From Escallonia rubra (Eukaryota > Streptophyta > Magnoliopsida > Escalloniales > Escalloniaceae): DNA of 64,000 nt. Position 1 is the first letter of the stretch, and every line of letters starts with the position of its first letter. Under the pieces are notes generated by a model that was given only the letters and a program-made list of their open reading frames with translations, was not told the origin of the DNA and made no database searches. This document shows, in pieces, positions 33,481 through 44,697 of the stretch. The stretch is from contig JAVXUO010001180.1 in the NCBI GenBank assembly GCA_033065855.1, forward strand, positions 24,426 to 88,425, in the 5' to 3' direction. A program made the translations under genes and the position numbers.

Positions 33481-35621
33481 AAGGGAAGGTGCTGTGACCG
33501 TGGTGCATTCTGTGTATGGGTGCTGGGAAAAAGGAAAGGGGGACTACTTCCTAGCTGTGCTGGTAAAGTGAGATTTAGTATTGTGAAGGTATTTTGTGTA
33601 ATGTAGATTTAAAACACAAGAAATGGGGAGGAAAGTGATGCTGCGTGAACAGTAACCATGAGCTGGTGAGTGTGTCTTGGTTTTGGAGAGAAAGTAAAGA
33701 GAAGAAGAAGAAGAAGAGAAGTACGGAACGGATAAATTTGGTTCGCGTTAAACGCGACACGTTCGTTAACTAGCGCACGGTTATTGTTAGCACGCGAAAC
33801 TTTACAGTATAGTACGATAGGCTATATTAGAATTCTTGGAAGAATTTTATAATTTTCTGAGATCGTATGAATTATTATTATTTTCTGTAATTTCATATTT
33901 GGAAAATTCTTTTGGAGTCTTTAAACCCAGAAAAATGCTCTGGGAAAATTAGAGTCATGTCTTTATGGTATAAATACGACTCAGTTTGAATTTGATGATT
34001 TTTGGAGTTGTTTTCCTATGATTTCCATATCGCATTGGTTTTGGCAAAATGAAAAATCTAAAAATATTTTTTATGTCTTTTAAATTCTGATTTCAATTTC
34101 TATAATTTTTATATATACTTTAAAGTTCCTATAACAATTATGGGACTTATTTTGCATTTGGAAGTAATTATGGCTATTATTGGATTTTTATTGTATTTAA
34201 ACAAATTATTTTAATTCAAAAATATTCAAAAATTCAGGAAATGCATATTTTGACTTTTAATAATGTTTTAAGCTATAAAAGTGTTTTAGTACAAATTATT
34301 ATAAATTCTAGAGAGTCGGTACCCGTTAAGGAGTGTATAGGATTTTCGATCAGGTTGGCCGTGTGCGAGAACCGTTTTGAGTGCGCGATTTCGGAGAGAG
34401 TGGGTACGCAGTGGGTGGTCGATATCAGGGTTTCTAGTATATTAGACATAAATTGTGTTCTAACCATAAAATTATAAATTTAGGTTGATTCAGAGAATAC
34501 TGATCGAGGTTGGTAGCATCGCTTAGCTTGGACTGAGGTAAGGGATTTCTTTCCGAACCTCATTTCGTTATTCTGTTTTCAAATGCTTATAACAACAGTT
34601 TTACAAACTAGATCGAATGTTGGTTTTTATTGATCGATATAAAATGTTTTTAAATTGCCCATGAAACCCTAAATTGAGCCTTATAGCGATCGTTTGGAAT
34701 TTTGTTTCATCTAATCTTAGAATCCATTGTTCATTTGATATGTTTATTGATTGCTCATCGTAAAGCATTTTTAAATTCTATTTATTACTTCTCAATGTTG
34801 ACATGAGTTAGTAACTTGGGAGCCATAAGGATGGTCTGTATTGTTGGCGTTATAAGGATGGTCTGTTGGATGGGTTTAACTAGTACTTAGATGGACTAGT
34901 CAGTGTACATATGCATATGTAAAGCGATCGAGCACTGCCGGGGTGGCTTTGCTTCTGTACTGCTCATGTTCAATGTTTCATGTCTATGTTTTATTACACT
35001 TGAACTGTTTTGAATAATATCCATTCATGCTTTATTATATCCGAAGTGTTTCAAATGCCTATTATTTAAGGGATTGAGTTGAATACTCATCCCTATGTTT
35101 ATTTCGTATTGTAGTGATTTCATCGGAAGCAAAATTCTTCAAAGAGTTGTTATTGGACTTGAATGTAAAATTATATATAGAAAGATTGTTTGAACCGCTC
35201 TGTTTCTCCGCTTTCAAAATTTTCTCTGGTTTAAATGTCAAATCGTCCGTATCGTTTTCTTATTTTTAAATCTTTGTGCGACCTTACTGGGCTCTCAAAA
35301 GCTCACTCTTCTTTGACTTCCTTTCCGCAGGTGATAGCCAGCTTTAGGTTGAGGTTGCCTATGTGGATTAGAGCCAAGCAAGGAAAAATAGAACTTTAAA
35401 CTTTAGCCTTGGTAATTAGAACCCCTGCGTGGGTTAATATTGGTATTTGAGATTTTCAGACTTAGATTTCATGTTATATCGATAATATTAGGACTATGAT
35501 TAATTGATGGTTTAGTTGCTCTGAAAAGCTTGTGGTATTATTTTGATGAGTTTAAGGATATCCTGTTTTAGTGTAAGTGATTGAGTGAGTGTTAACGTTC
35601 TGAAAATTTCGGGATGTTACA

Positions 35622-36330
35622 GTAAAGCTGCTAGATGTTGCCCAACTATGCTTTAACTCACGCAAAAGCTCTTCGACGGGGAAGAGTGCTTTCGAGATTG
35701 TGAATGGTCAGTAGCCGTTGTTACCTCATACAGTGAATGTCCCCAACACAGGAAAGTCTCCAAGGGCCATAAGCTTTAGCGAAGAATGGAGGCAGAATAT
35801 TGATCTAGCTCATTCCTATCTTGAAAAAGGAGCCAGAAGAATGAAGAAACACGCTGACAAGAATAGGAGATCCCATGAGTTCAACGTGGGCGAAAAAGTT
35901 ATGGTTAAGCTATTGCCACAAGACCGTAAATTCTTACGGGGAAGAGACTCTCTCATTCTAACAGAAATATGAGGGACCTTTGACTATAGTAAAAAAGATC
36001 GGCAAGATGGCTTACAAATTCACCCCGCCACAGTGGTGGAGCCGCTAGCTCTATCCCGTCTTTCACGTCAGCATGTTGAAACTATTTTATGGAGACGCAG
36101 TAGACTTTTCAAGGGGAGAAATCAAGAGACCAGGACTCAAACCCAAAGCAGCTGGAAAGCGAGTTGCTGAATCTATTCTGAATGATAAGAGTGATTACAG
36201 CATCCCGCAAGCGCCATCAGGAGTACCTAGTCAAGTGGCAGGGTTATACAGAAGAAGAGAACACCTGTGAACGAGCAACGGGCTTATCAGGCTACAACGA
36301 CAAAATTGAAGACTGCCACGTGCATAAGTT
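35622..36330 (+). pseudogene. Integrase C-terminus and chromodomain of element E
   Basis: The reading continues from before the solo LTR with KLLDVAQLCFN and SSTGKSAFEIVNG near 35626-35715. GARRMKKHADKNRRSHEFNVGEKVMVKL (35835-35910) is the linker. The HVSMLKL landmark lies at 36065-36085. At 36200-36300, in another frame, a chromodomain reads RHQEYLVKWQGY then TEEENTCERAT. The aromatic cage keeps the first residues, but the Trp of the usual TWE motif is Cys. Chromodomains direct integration to modified chromatin. Confidence 0.85.
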
Positions 36331-36363
36331 GATGAGGGCGTCAACAATTCTAGTAGGGGAGAA

Positions 36364-36499
36364 TGTCATGGGCTGCCCCTTGGCACCAAGCATGACAAGC
36401 ACTGCGCCCATGCGCCCGTCTAGCACAACGCCCATCCTCCCACGCCCACGCCCACGCCCACGCCCATCCTCCCACGCCCACGCCCACGCCCACGCCCAC
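36364..36499 (+). mobile_element. 3' LTR of element E, first part
   Basis: A purine tract (AGTAGGGGAGAA) ends at 36363, and TGTCATGGGCTGCCCC opens the LTR. The part ends in a run of CCCACG hexamers (36430-36499), which is longer than in the 5' LTR. The CACTA element entered in this run. The LTR resumes at 44698. Confidence 0.9.
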
Positions 36500-36516
36500 C
36501 ACTACAAGAAAAAGTG

Positions 36517-36880
36517 GCTATAGCAGCGGTTAAAAACTGCTGCTATAGATTGAACAACCGCTGCCAAAGGCTTTCCCAGCGGCCCCCGACCGCTGCTATA
36601 GGCTTCGCTGCGATAGACATACAACAGCGGTCATACACCTTTACCGCAGCGGTCAACCGCTGCTATATTGTTTCCAAAATTCGCGCTTTAAAGCCCTCTT
36701 ATAGCAGCGGCCAAGATATGGCAGCGGTCTGTGACCGCTGCTATAGGTAGCCACCTGAATTCAAATTTGAAATTATGGAAGCGGATCGCCCCACTGCGGT
36801 AGCATTTTTTGTATGATTCATTTATTTTTTTATTTACATAATGCAAAACTTATGGCAGCGCCCATTGACCGCTGCTAAAT
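36517..36880. repeat. Left subterminal repeats of the CACTA element
   Basis: At least eight copies of GCAGCGG or its complement CCGCTGC, often extended to CCGCTGCTATAG, occur in direct and inverted orientation. Confidence 0.85.
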
Positions 36881-37435
36881 AGATGCAAATTTTTTTTTTT
36901 ATAATTATTGAATACAAATCAACTCAATTAAAGACCTGTAACCAAATCATCCGACCTATTAACAAAAGTAACGTACTTACTCAGCTTTATTAACAAGCCA
37001 TAAGAATATCAAAGCCATGCACTGAAATGTCATTACATAAGACATTGTATAGTTACAAACAAAAGGAAGGTCAAGTTGCTCTACAGTTCATGTTAACTAT
37101 AAACAATTTCACTAGAAACACCTTCTAGGGGGCAAAAGGCCTACATATATAGTGGTTCAAAAGATGAAACGCAACGTAATTTGCAACATCAATCACTCAC
37201 ACATCAGTCACTCCCATTGCTCGATCTATTTGCATTTGCCTCCACATTATCCTGGGATATAATCAAGCAACCATTAGTGTGCGATTCAGATTAAGTTAAT
37301 AGAAATAAAAACGCCAAGTTTCTCAAAGTGAATGACCATAAAAACACCTAGAAGAAAAGATACCAAGAGAACAAGTCTGACCAAGAAACCAAGAAATGCA
37401 CAAGTTGATATGCTGAGTTTAGCTAGTACGGTAGG

Positions 37436-37505
37436 ACTTATATAGTTGGCGCTCATCAACTTTACAAGCGACTTATATAGTTGGCGCTCATCAACTTTAC
37501 AAGCA
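37436..37505. repeat. 35-bp tandem duplication in the CACTA interior
   Basis: Units 37436-37470 and 37471-37505 match except at the last base, and abut. Each begins ACTTATATAGTTGGCGCTC. Confidence 0.9.
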
Positions 37506-38659
37506 AGAGGGTCAAATAAAACAAACTATGTAAAACCATCACTCAACTAACTCAATCCTTTCGTTTTTGAATTCTGGAATTAACAACTCTCGACACTAAT
37601 CAAACATAATATAGCAACCTGATTCAAGAGCATCTTAGCCCATACACTTTTCGTTAAGAGTACAACAATTCAAGCTCGTTCCTATTCTATTTTGCAGTTC
37701 TATTTTGCAATTAGTCTATTTTGCAAAAATAAATAAATAAATAAATAAAGCGTCGGTGGAAAGGAATAGGATGATTCAAATCACTAGTGCGAAGTCCGGA
37801 GAGAATTGTGCTGGGAAAGGAATAGTATAGTAACCAGTTTATACAAATAGAACAAAGGAAACAATCTTTCCATAAGATTTGTGCTGGGAACAAACAAATA
37901 AGTAACAAAGAATTAACATTTTTATAGCAACCTTTAATGACACTTTTGATGATAAAACAAGGCCAAGGACCAACCTAAGTCACTAGTTTTTGGTGTGAAA
38001 GCAAAACCAAGAGATTGAAGACAACAAAGTTGTTGTATAATCACTAGTATACTCATCAAGCACATAACTTAAACAATGGTTCAGAGCAGAAGTATCAACC
38101 CATTTAGAAAATTTTGGTGAATCGGAGACAAACACAAGAGGGTGTGAATGGATTCTGTGCAAAGATCACAATAGTCTCTTTAATTACTGTATCTCAACCA
38201 TTTTGCTTACCTATACTGGTCTAAGCCATCATACAATAAGACAAAGGGACTATTGATACATAATCCTTCATTCAGCTGAACAAAGCAGCAGTAAATCATG
38301 TTCCCCAGATAACTACAAAGTGTTCTTCCCTTGCAAAACTAAGGAAATTATAGTTTCAAGGCTTAATTATTTGGCATGGTCAATTCAACAAGTCAAAAAG
38401 ATTACCTCTAAACAACAAAGTCCTACTTACAGGTGAAGGTGGAAAACCAAAAAGGGCAGTAAAAGAAAAAATACGGGAAAAGAGAAGAACTGTAAAAAAA
38501 CAGAAGCTATAACGCACAGCATTAGCCTTTACCAATATCAACTAATCTTGAAGAGAAAATATCCAATTTTCTCTTCTTAAATCTTTCACGAAGAATTGCA
38601 GTTCAAATTCACATATGCAATCATTATGTGTACCTGACTAGAACCAGTAGCAGGGTCTG

Positions 38660-40948
38660 TAAAACTATTCCCTGTAAGTCAGAGCCTCTTCCATCCTTGC
38701 CATTTGTGCCTTCATTTCATTCATTCTGGCCGGCTCCTCCTTAAGAGAACAAAGGACCACAAGGGAAAAAATAAATAAAAGGAGCCAACAGAGACTACTC
38801 GCCTTCCCCCCTCCAAAAGAAATGAACAGATGAGGAAAGAAAGAGTCCTATTTCTTAAATATGCAGACTCGTATGCCCATTTTCAACAGTATAAAGAAGA
38901 TTATCAAAGTACTCATCCAATTAGATACTTCTCCTTTAACAAGTACAAGCTATATTTTCCTGGATCAAAAAGATCTTCAAAAAGTCCAAATCTAAAAAAA
39001 AATTAAAAAAAATAACAACATTAATTTGCATGAATAACGTTGTAGTTTACTTCATTGCAATGCCTCAACTATTTACATTCCATATTGAAGAGTTGAATAC
39101 AGAAGTATACTCGTTTTAGTACACACATACTCCAGCAGCCTATAAGAGGACGAAAATAAGTTTGCTTGAGTACTTCAAATGAATTCCATCATTTAAAGAG
39201 GAAAGTTGGACAATTTGGCCCCTAAACAAAGACAAATAGGTGAGCTCTTTCATACCCATCTCATTAATCTCTGAAACTAGTATTCATGGCGACGATACGA
39301 AAAAACACCTTAACTCCCTTTAGAATCTCAACACTTCCAGCAGCGTTAAACTCATTCTTGGTAGCTCACTTCCAAAATTTCAAAGATTGTGAAACTGAAA
39401 AGCAACTTTCCTGTAGAAATGATTTGAAAGGACTGAAGGCCTCCTCATGTCCTGCTTCCACAGAAACTTACTGATGATTCTAAGTATTAGAAGCGCTAGT
39501 GTCAATTCCATGGTTTCCCACACAGCATTCATTGGGATTATGAAGCATGAAAACCCATACAAAATACAAATACGACAGGGTGTTGATGGACATTCCAAAA
39601 GGCAAACCCCAAAGTGAAGAAAGAAAAGACTTTGATTAAAAAAAGAAAAAAAAAACTATACAAAAACATCTTAATTGTCATGGTATGGATCATAATAGTA
39701 AAATGTCATAAGAATTATATGCATAAAGGCCAAGCAAGATAATCTGCATAGGCATTTGGACGTGCAATAGTGCATGCTAAATTGCACACCATGTAGCTCT
39801 CATCCGTGTTACACAGACACGGTATTTACCCCTACATACCTGTTTGAAACGATTCAACACAGACATGTATATGAATATAAGTGTCCGATTCTACTCTTTT
39901 CAATCGGACTCAGCAAGTTCTCACTCGGGCCAGAAAAAGGGCAGAAGATGGAGGTAAGAACGAATATTTTTGCAAAGCTCGATTGCAGTGGAGATGTTTG
40001 AAGAGCTTCGGTAGTATGGAATGAGGTTAGCTTAAGAAACCTTGCTTGGAAAGATGGTTTTTACAACTCGCTTACAAGACGACATGCTTTCCATATTCGT
40101 GCTCGTAGTGTGTTCACGTGCACTTCGCTGCGGTTTTAGGTGGCTTCTGGGTCTTTACAGTTAGCATACGGGCAGTGGGCCTTTTCTATCAGTCAACATT
40201 GGACAATCTAGCTATGTGCACATCTCTTATCCGATATTTCTGACAGATTAAAGTGTTCCCAAAAAAAAACATAAGAAGCTGAATAAAGATTCCAATTTTT
40301 TCATGCATCCCGCAGCAGCTAATGCTTTAAGCATTTCCCACTACATTTGTAGCTCATATTTATGAAAATATGTTTCATAAATATGAGCTACAAATGTAGA
40401 TTACCAAATACACTAAAGAAATTTGGTTGCCTTCTTTCCTGTTCCATCTCTGTTTTGCTGTTAGAGTGAAGTGGTGCTTTCAATCCCAAAAACTATTAAA
40501 TTACCAAATACACTAAAGAAATTTTGCCAAACAAGATGATGAATATTAAAGAAAATGGGTAGATGATAACATGCATAGTATGATAGATGTACCTGCTACC
40601 AATTGCAGATGCTACCCTCGAACCATTTCTCAGATAATTAGAGACTGCCATTGAAAACAAGACTAGCAATATTAGGAGAAAATAGAACTTTAAAGTTTTC
40701 ACCAGCCGCTATTGGACTTTAAGTGCAGCATATTTGGTTGGTTTTCACCAGCTCCTCCTTAAGAGAACAAATCTGTTCTTGCAGTTTCAGATTGTTGGAG
40801 GAAGCCACGTGTTCGAAATATTAGCCATGGGCCCCATGGCCCTCACCCTACCATGCCGGTCCTTACCCATAACCTTGGAAATAATATCATTTGGACCGCT
40901 ATCATCCTGGGGCAACGAGACCTCTTGTTGTAGTCTTTCGATATCATC
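38660..40948 (-). pseudogene. TNP1-like (Transposase_24) coding remnant of the CACTA element
   Basis: On the minus strand a TTTTAG acceptor at 40949 opens an exon reading DDIERLQQEVSLPQDD and VMGKDRHGRVRAMG. The GKDRHGRVR stretch is the hallmark of the Ptta/En/Spm second protein. After a frame change the reading LKLQEQICSLKEEL gives a coiled coil. A continuation, SLKEEPARMNEMKAQMARME, is found only 2 kb further on at 38670-38753. A 21-bp exact repeat joins the two pieces, so an insertion or duplication appears to separate them. This accessory protein binds subterminal repeats in related elements. Confidence 0.65.
40341..40399. repeat. Perfect 27-bp inverted repeat with 5-nt loop
   Basis: Arms 40341-40367 and 40373-40399 are exact reverse complements around the loop ATATG. 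The sequence after it (ATTACCAAATACACTAAAG, from 40400) recurs at about 40500. Confidence 0.9.
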
Positions 40949-40999
40949 CTAAAAGACAATAAAAAAACAAGTCATTATCACTGAAAGATTGAGACCGAA

Positions 41000-43690
41000 A
41001 GATAAATATAGGAGTTCTCGTAGGATAAGCACTAGCTATGGCATTTACTATACTAAAATACGAATAGGATAGTTGAAATATAGATTTCTTTTCTGGGTTC
41101 AAATGCATAGAAAGAGAAACGATAATAAACTAGTTTTCATCGTGTGTGTGTGTGTGTGTGTATCTTCAGAAGTTTAAAGGTCGACCCAGTATAGGTACAT
41201 ATGATTGATAAGCTTCAACATCCTGTAAGATGGAATAATCAGCAAGAAACTGGGGGTTGACAGGCTACGACTGTCTGCAGTTCATGAACAGAGAAAAATG
41301 AAACAGGGGACCGATTCAGTTTAAGATACTAGCATGGCAAGCAGGACTTTTAAGTACAAGAATAAGGAGGCATTGAACATTGTTGCTGAGGATTATAAAC
41401 AAGATAATACATCACACCCTACAATTTAAAGTTCACTAAAGACAGTGGATTCAACTACCACTTAAACAAAATGATATGACAATGAGAATTTATCCATGCA
41501 GTCAACTATCTGTGGCAGTATTTTAGCAGAATAAAAGGATCCTTTGAATGGTGGGCAAGCTAAACGTCAACAGATTGAGGAGCATGAGGCAAGTGAACTG
41601 TGTGTACCTTAGGGCAAAACCTGTTGGATTCTGCTAGATATAGCTTACCTTCCTTGAAACCAAGTAAATCCAGATCAGAATGTAAACTTGAATAAGCTGA
41701 ATCCTTCTACGTGGCTTTAAAGATTCTATCCCTTGGATAGTGAATTTAGTGTTCTACAATGATTCTATAAATGTGAAGCATCCATTTGGTCAGCGTGGTA
41801 ATTGGAAAGGCATGACCCAAATGTCCTGCGTATGGCCCTTAGAAGATGTATATTCCAAGGTCAGCAATTTAAAGGTAGACACAAAATCACTGATAAACAA
41901 GATACAAAAATCTGCCACCGCATAATCAGATAACCAAAGGAAAATGAAAAAAAAAATTCTAAATCATAATCAGAAGAGAGTTCAAGAAATCTGATTGTTC
42001 ACTAATGGATGCGAGCCTCTTGGTATTGCCCAACATATTTGATCCAGCGCTAGCTCAAACTAAAGCAAGGGGATACTTCTGGGACAAAAAATCAAGCCAG
42101 GCATGACCTAAGACGCTGGTGGCCTATCCTGGATCAGTAGCATTTTCACGTGACCCTTAACCAAACCCCCTACCCCCCAAAGCAGTTCCACGCGACATAC
42201 CACCAAATGTCCTCTCAATCTAGAGCCCATACACTCTCAGAAGTAGCATTTTCACCAGGAATGAGTTTGACTTCTCAAGGAGTCGGGTCACTCATTTTTC
42301 TCTTGAAGTGAGGTGAGACTTTACTAGGAGTGGGTTAAGTTGGCAAAGTCCCTACAAAGTAGGTCGAGTGGTCAAGAAAGCTGCAAGTGGCCAGGTGGCA
42401 TCCTCTTCTATAGGAGTACGGATTGACATAGTCAAGGTAGTTGCAACTTCATTATGTAGCAAGCTCTGCTTGCATTTAAATAAGTTAAAATTGTAAATAG
42501 TGGAGTAAATATAAGGGCATGTTTCCACATATCTCCAACTAGGAGTAAGTGCTTTAGCGGAGACAAGCTTGCACAGACATACGAAACAAAGGGCATTTGC
42601 CTTCATCAAACATCTACCAGCTTTCTAAGCTTGAGTTGCCCTAAATTAAGCATTATATGCCTGGTTATCATTACATTGTTCATAATCATGTAATTCTTGT
42701 TGAAAGTACATGTCCACCATGAACAAGGTAATTTGCTTTATTTTTGGCTTCTAATGCTCTTCCATCTGCAGTGTAATAAATTTCGTATTCCGATTTTAGC
42801 CGTTAATTCAGCTTCGTTCCTTGCTTTATTTTAATTTATTACAACAATATCCTAATCAAGGCATATGAACCTAGAAGAATTTCTTGTTCCCTTGTCTTCC
42901 CTTTGCCAGATTACAAAACTTCAGCGCACTAAGGGACAGTGTATGTACATTTTGCACACACTTCACCACACTAAGCACAGTGTAGGCTTCACCTATATGC
43001 ATTTTGCATACACTACACACACACACACACACACACTCTCTCTTCACCGCATCGAATGCATTTAAAGCTCAGGCATGCCCACAACACATTTTTCTAAGCC
43101 AACAGCATGGGTAGGACATAAATGTATTCATTTCCACTAGGAATTGCGCATGAAATTTTGTCGTATCGTGGTCATGCAATCTATTCATAGTTAGTCTAAA
43201 AATTAAGGATACATAGGCTTTAGGATAATTCTTTTTAGTAGCTATGTTTTCTGCAATAGAAGTTTCAACCACTTTAGATGAGCAACGGCAAGAAGTGTAG
43301 AATCAGGTAATGGGCTACCTTGAGATGTTGCAAGTTTCATTCTGAAGTACCCTTAACTCACAAGTCTGGCTTCTTTTCATTGAAAAGTGAAAGAAGTCTG
43401 TCCTAGCATGTTTAAATAGATCAGGACTATAGTCCTTCACAGGTGGAAGGTCACTTTTCATTGTCCACTTGCTTCGCAGTACATGTGTAAGTCGGCTTGA
43501 AAGAATGTGCACTTCACCATGAAATCATATTTCATTTTCTAATGGATCTGTTCTTTTGTAAGATCATCACATTTAGGCTGGAATTTTGCAAAACTCTGCT
43601 TTGCCAGAAGTATAGAAGTGCATTGAACATTACGTGTTTAGTAAGTTGCGACACCCAAAACAGAGAAAATAGATAACACTTAATATGTTG
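41000..43690. other. CACTA interior without recognised genes
   Basis: Short open frames on both strands show no domain I recognise. A (GT)n run lies at 41142-41162 and an (AC)n run at 43015-43035. It may include introns of the transposon genes or captured sequence. Confidence 0.5.
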
Positions 43691-43699
43691 AAGAAGAGG

Positions 43700-44350
43700 A
43701 AGCAAATGCCCATCATATTGAAGCAACATAGACACAAGCAGTAATTATTAAACGTAAACACTAAACAACTTCATACCTTTGGGAACAAAAGACCAGGTCC
43801 ACTACGTGAGTTGATCATAAGCACCTCAACAATACGTCCAAAATCTTCCTAACTACATTCATCAGAATCTCGGAATACACCTGATAATGATTTTCCCCGT
43901 TAAATTGGAAGAGAACTGATGGGACTCGTTAATCCAATAGTAAGAAACATCAGACCATATTAATGAGTGACGGCGAAAACAAACCCCAAAATATACAGCC
44001 GAACTCGAATAATTCAATTCCAACAAATCAAAATTCATAAGAACTTACTTCTCTTTCAATTGAAGAAAAGCCACCGGGTGCCCTCCTAATTTTCACAAGC
44101 AGATAAGCTGTCACATAGAGGGAGATCGAGAGATAGAACCGAGAGACGGAGATCGATAAACGAGTTTGGGAAGTAATTAACCTGATAGCGCTGCGTCTGA
44201 TTGTGTTTCTGTCAGGTGATTCCACGAGCTGCTAGCGTTTGCGTCTGATGTGTGTGTGTGTGTGTGTGCATCTGGGTTACGGGGGTGTGCGTCTGATCTG
44301 TGAGTGTTTGTGTGTGTTTGAGAGAGAAGGAGAATTGAGCCGAGAGTCGA
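43700..44350 (-). other. Possible 5' exons of the CACTA transcription unit
   Basis: On the minus strand, GAGAGAAGTAAGTTC at about 44050 and CCAAAGGTATGAAG at about 43780 resemble splice donors near the end opposite to the TNP1-like exon. No recognisable protein is encoded. This is a weak inference from splice-like signals only. Confidence 0.3.
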
Positions 44351-44409
44351 ATTGGGGAAAGTAACCAGCTGATTATGTGAGATCGTGGGATATAATAAAA
44401 AAAGGGGGG

Positions 44410-44690
44410 TCTACGGCAGCGGTATATCCGCTGCCTAAAACTTACTTAGCCGCTGGTATTGGGTTTTATTTGGCGCTGACATTTCGCGGGCTTTTGGACC
44501 GTAAAGTTTTCAGCCGCGCCCAAGGCGCGAGTTATTTTTTCATGACATATGGCAGCGGTATAGTGTAGCCGCTGCGGTATAGCCTCTATACCAGCGGCTT
44601 TTATGGCCGCTGCTATAAACCGCTGCTATATATAGTATGCATCGGTTTTTCTGGCCGCTGTTATAGACCGCTGCTATAGGGCATATTTCT
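44410..44690. repeat. Right subterminal repeats of the CACTA element
   Basis: The same motif as at the left end, for example CAGCGGTATA and ACCGCTGCTATA, repeated in both orientations up to the terminal inverted repeat. Confidence 0.85.
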
Positions 44691-44697
44691 TGTAGTG

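Larger units (their letters stand above)
32315..35621 (+). mobile_element. Solo LTR, 3307 bp, inserted in the integrase of element E
   Basis: TGTAACACCCCGATATTTTTC is the start and GGGATGTTACA the end, both canonical. The 5 bases GTAAA stand on each side (32310-32314 and 35622-35626), an exact target duplication, and there is no primer-binding site or internal region. The host integrase reading resumes directly after it. Internal landmarks match LTR A in order: a GT-rich block (33050-33480), a GAGGTAAGGGATTTCT segment at 34535, and CTCTCAAAAGCTCAC at 35292. It is a related Tekay/Del-type family. Confidence 0.95.
36500..44697. mobile_element. CACTA (En/Spm-type) DNA transposon, 8198 bp
   Basis: The ends are CACTACAAGAAAAAGTGG and CATATTTCTTGTAGTG, the CACTA terminal inverted repeats, and CAC is duplicated on both sides (36497-36499 and 44698-44700). 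Subterminal regions at 36517-36880 and 44410-44690 are dense in both orientations of a short motif around TATAGCAGCGG, the expected transposase-binding repeats. The interior has only a worn TNP1-like (Transposase_24 type) coding remnant on the minus strand. I found no TNP2 transposase, so this copy is probably non-autonomous. It split the 3' LTR of element E. Confidence 0.93.
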
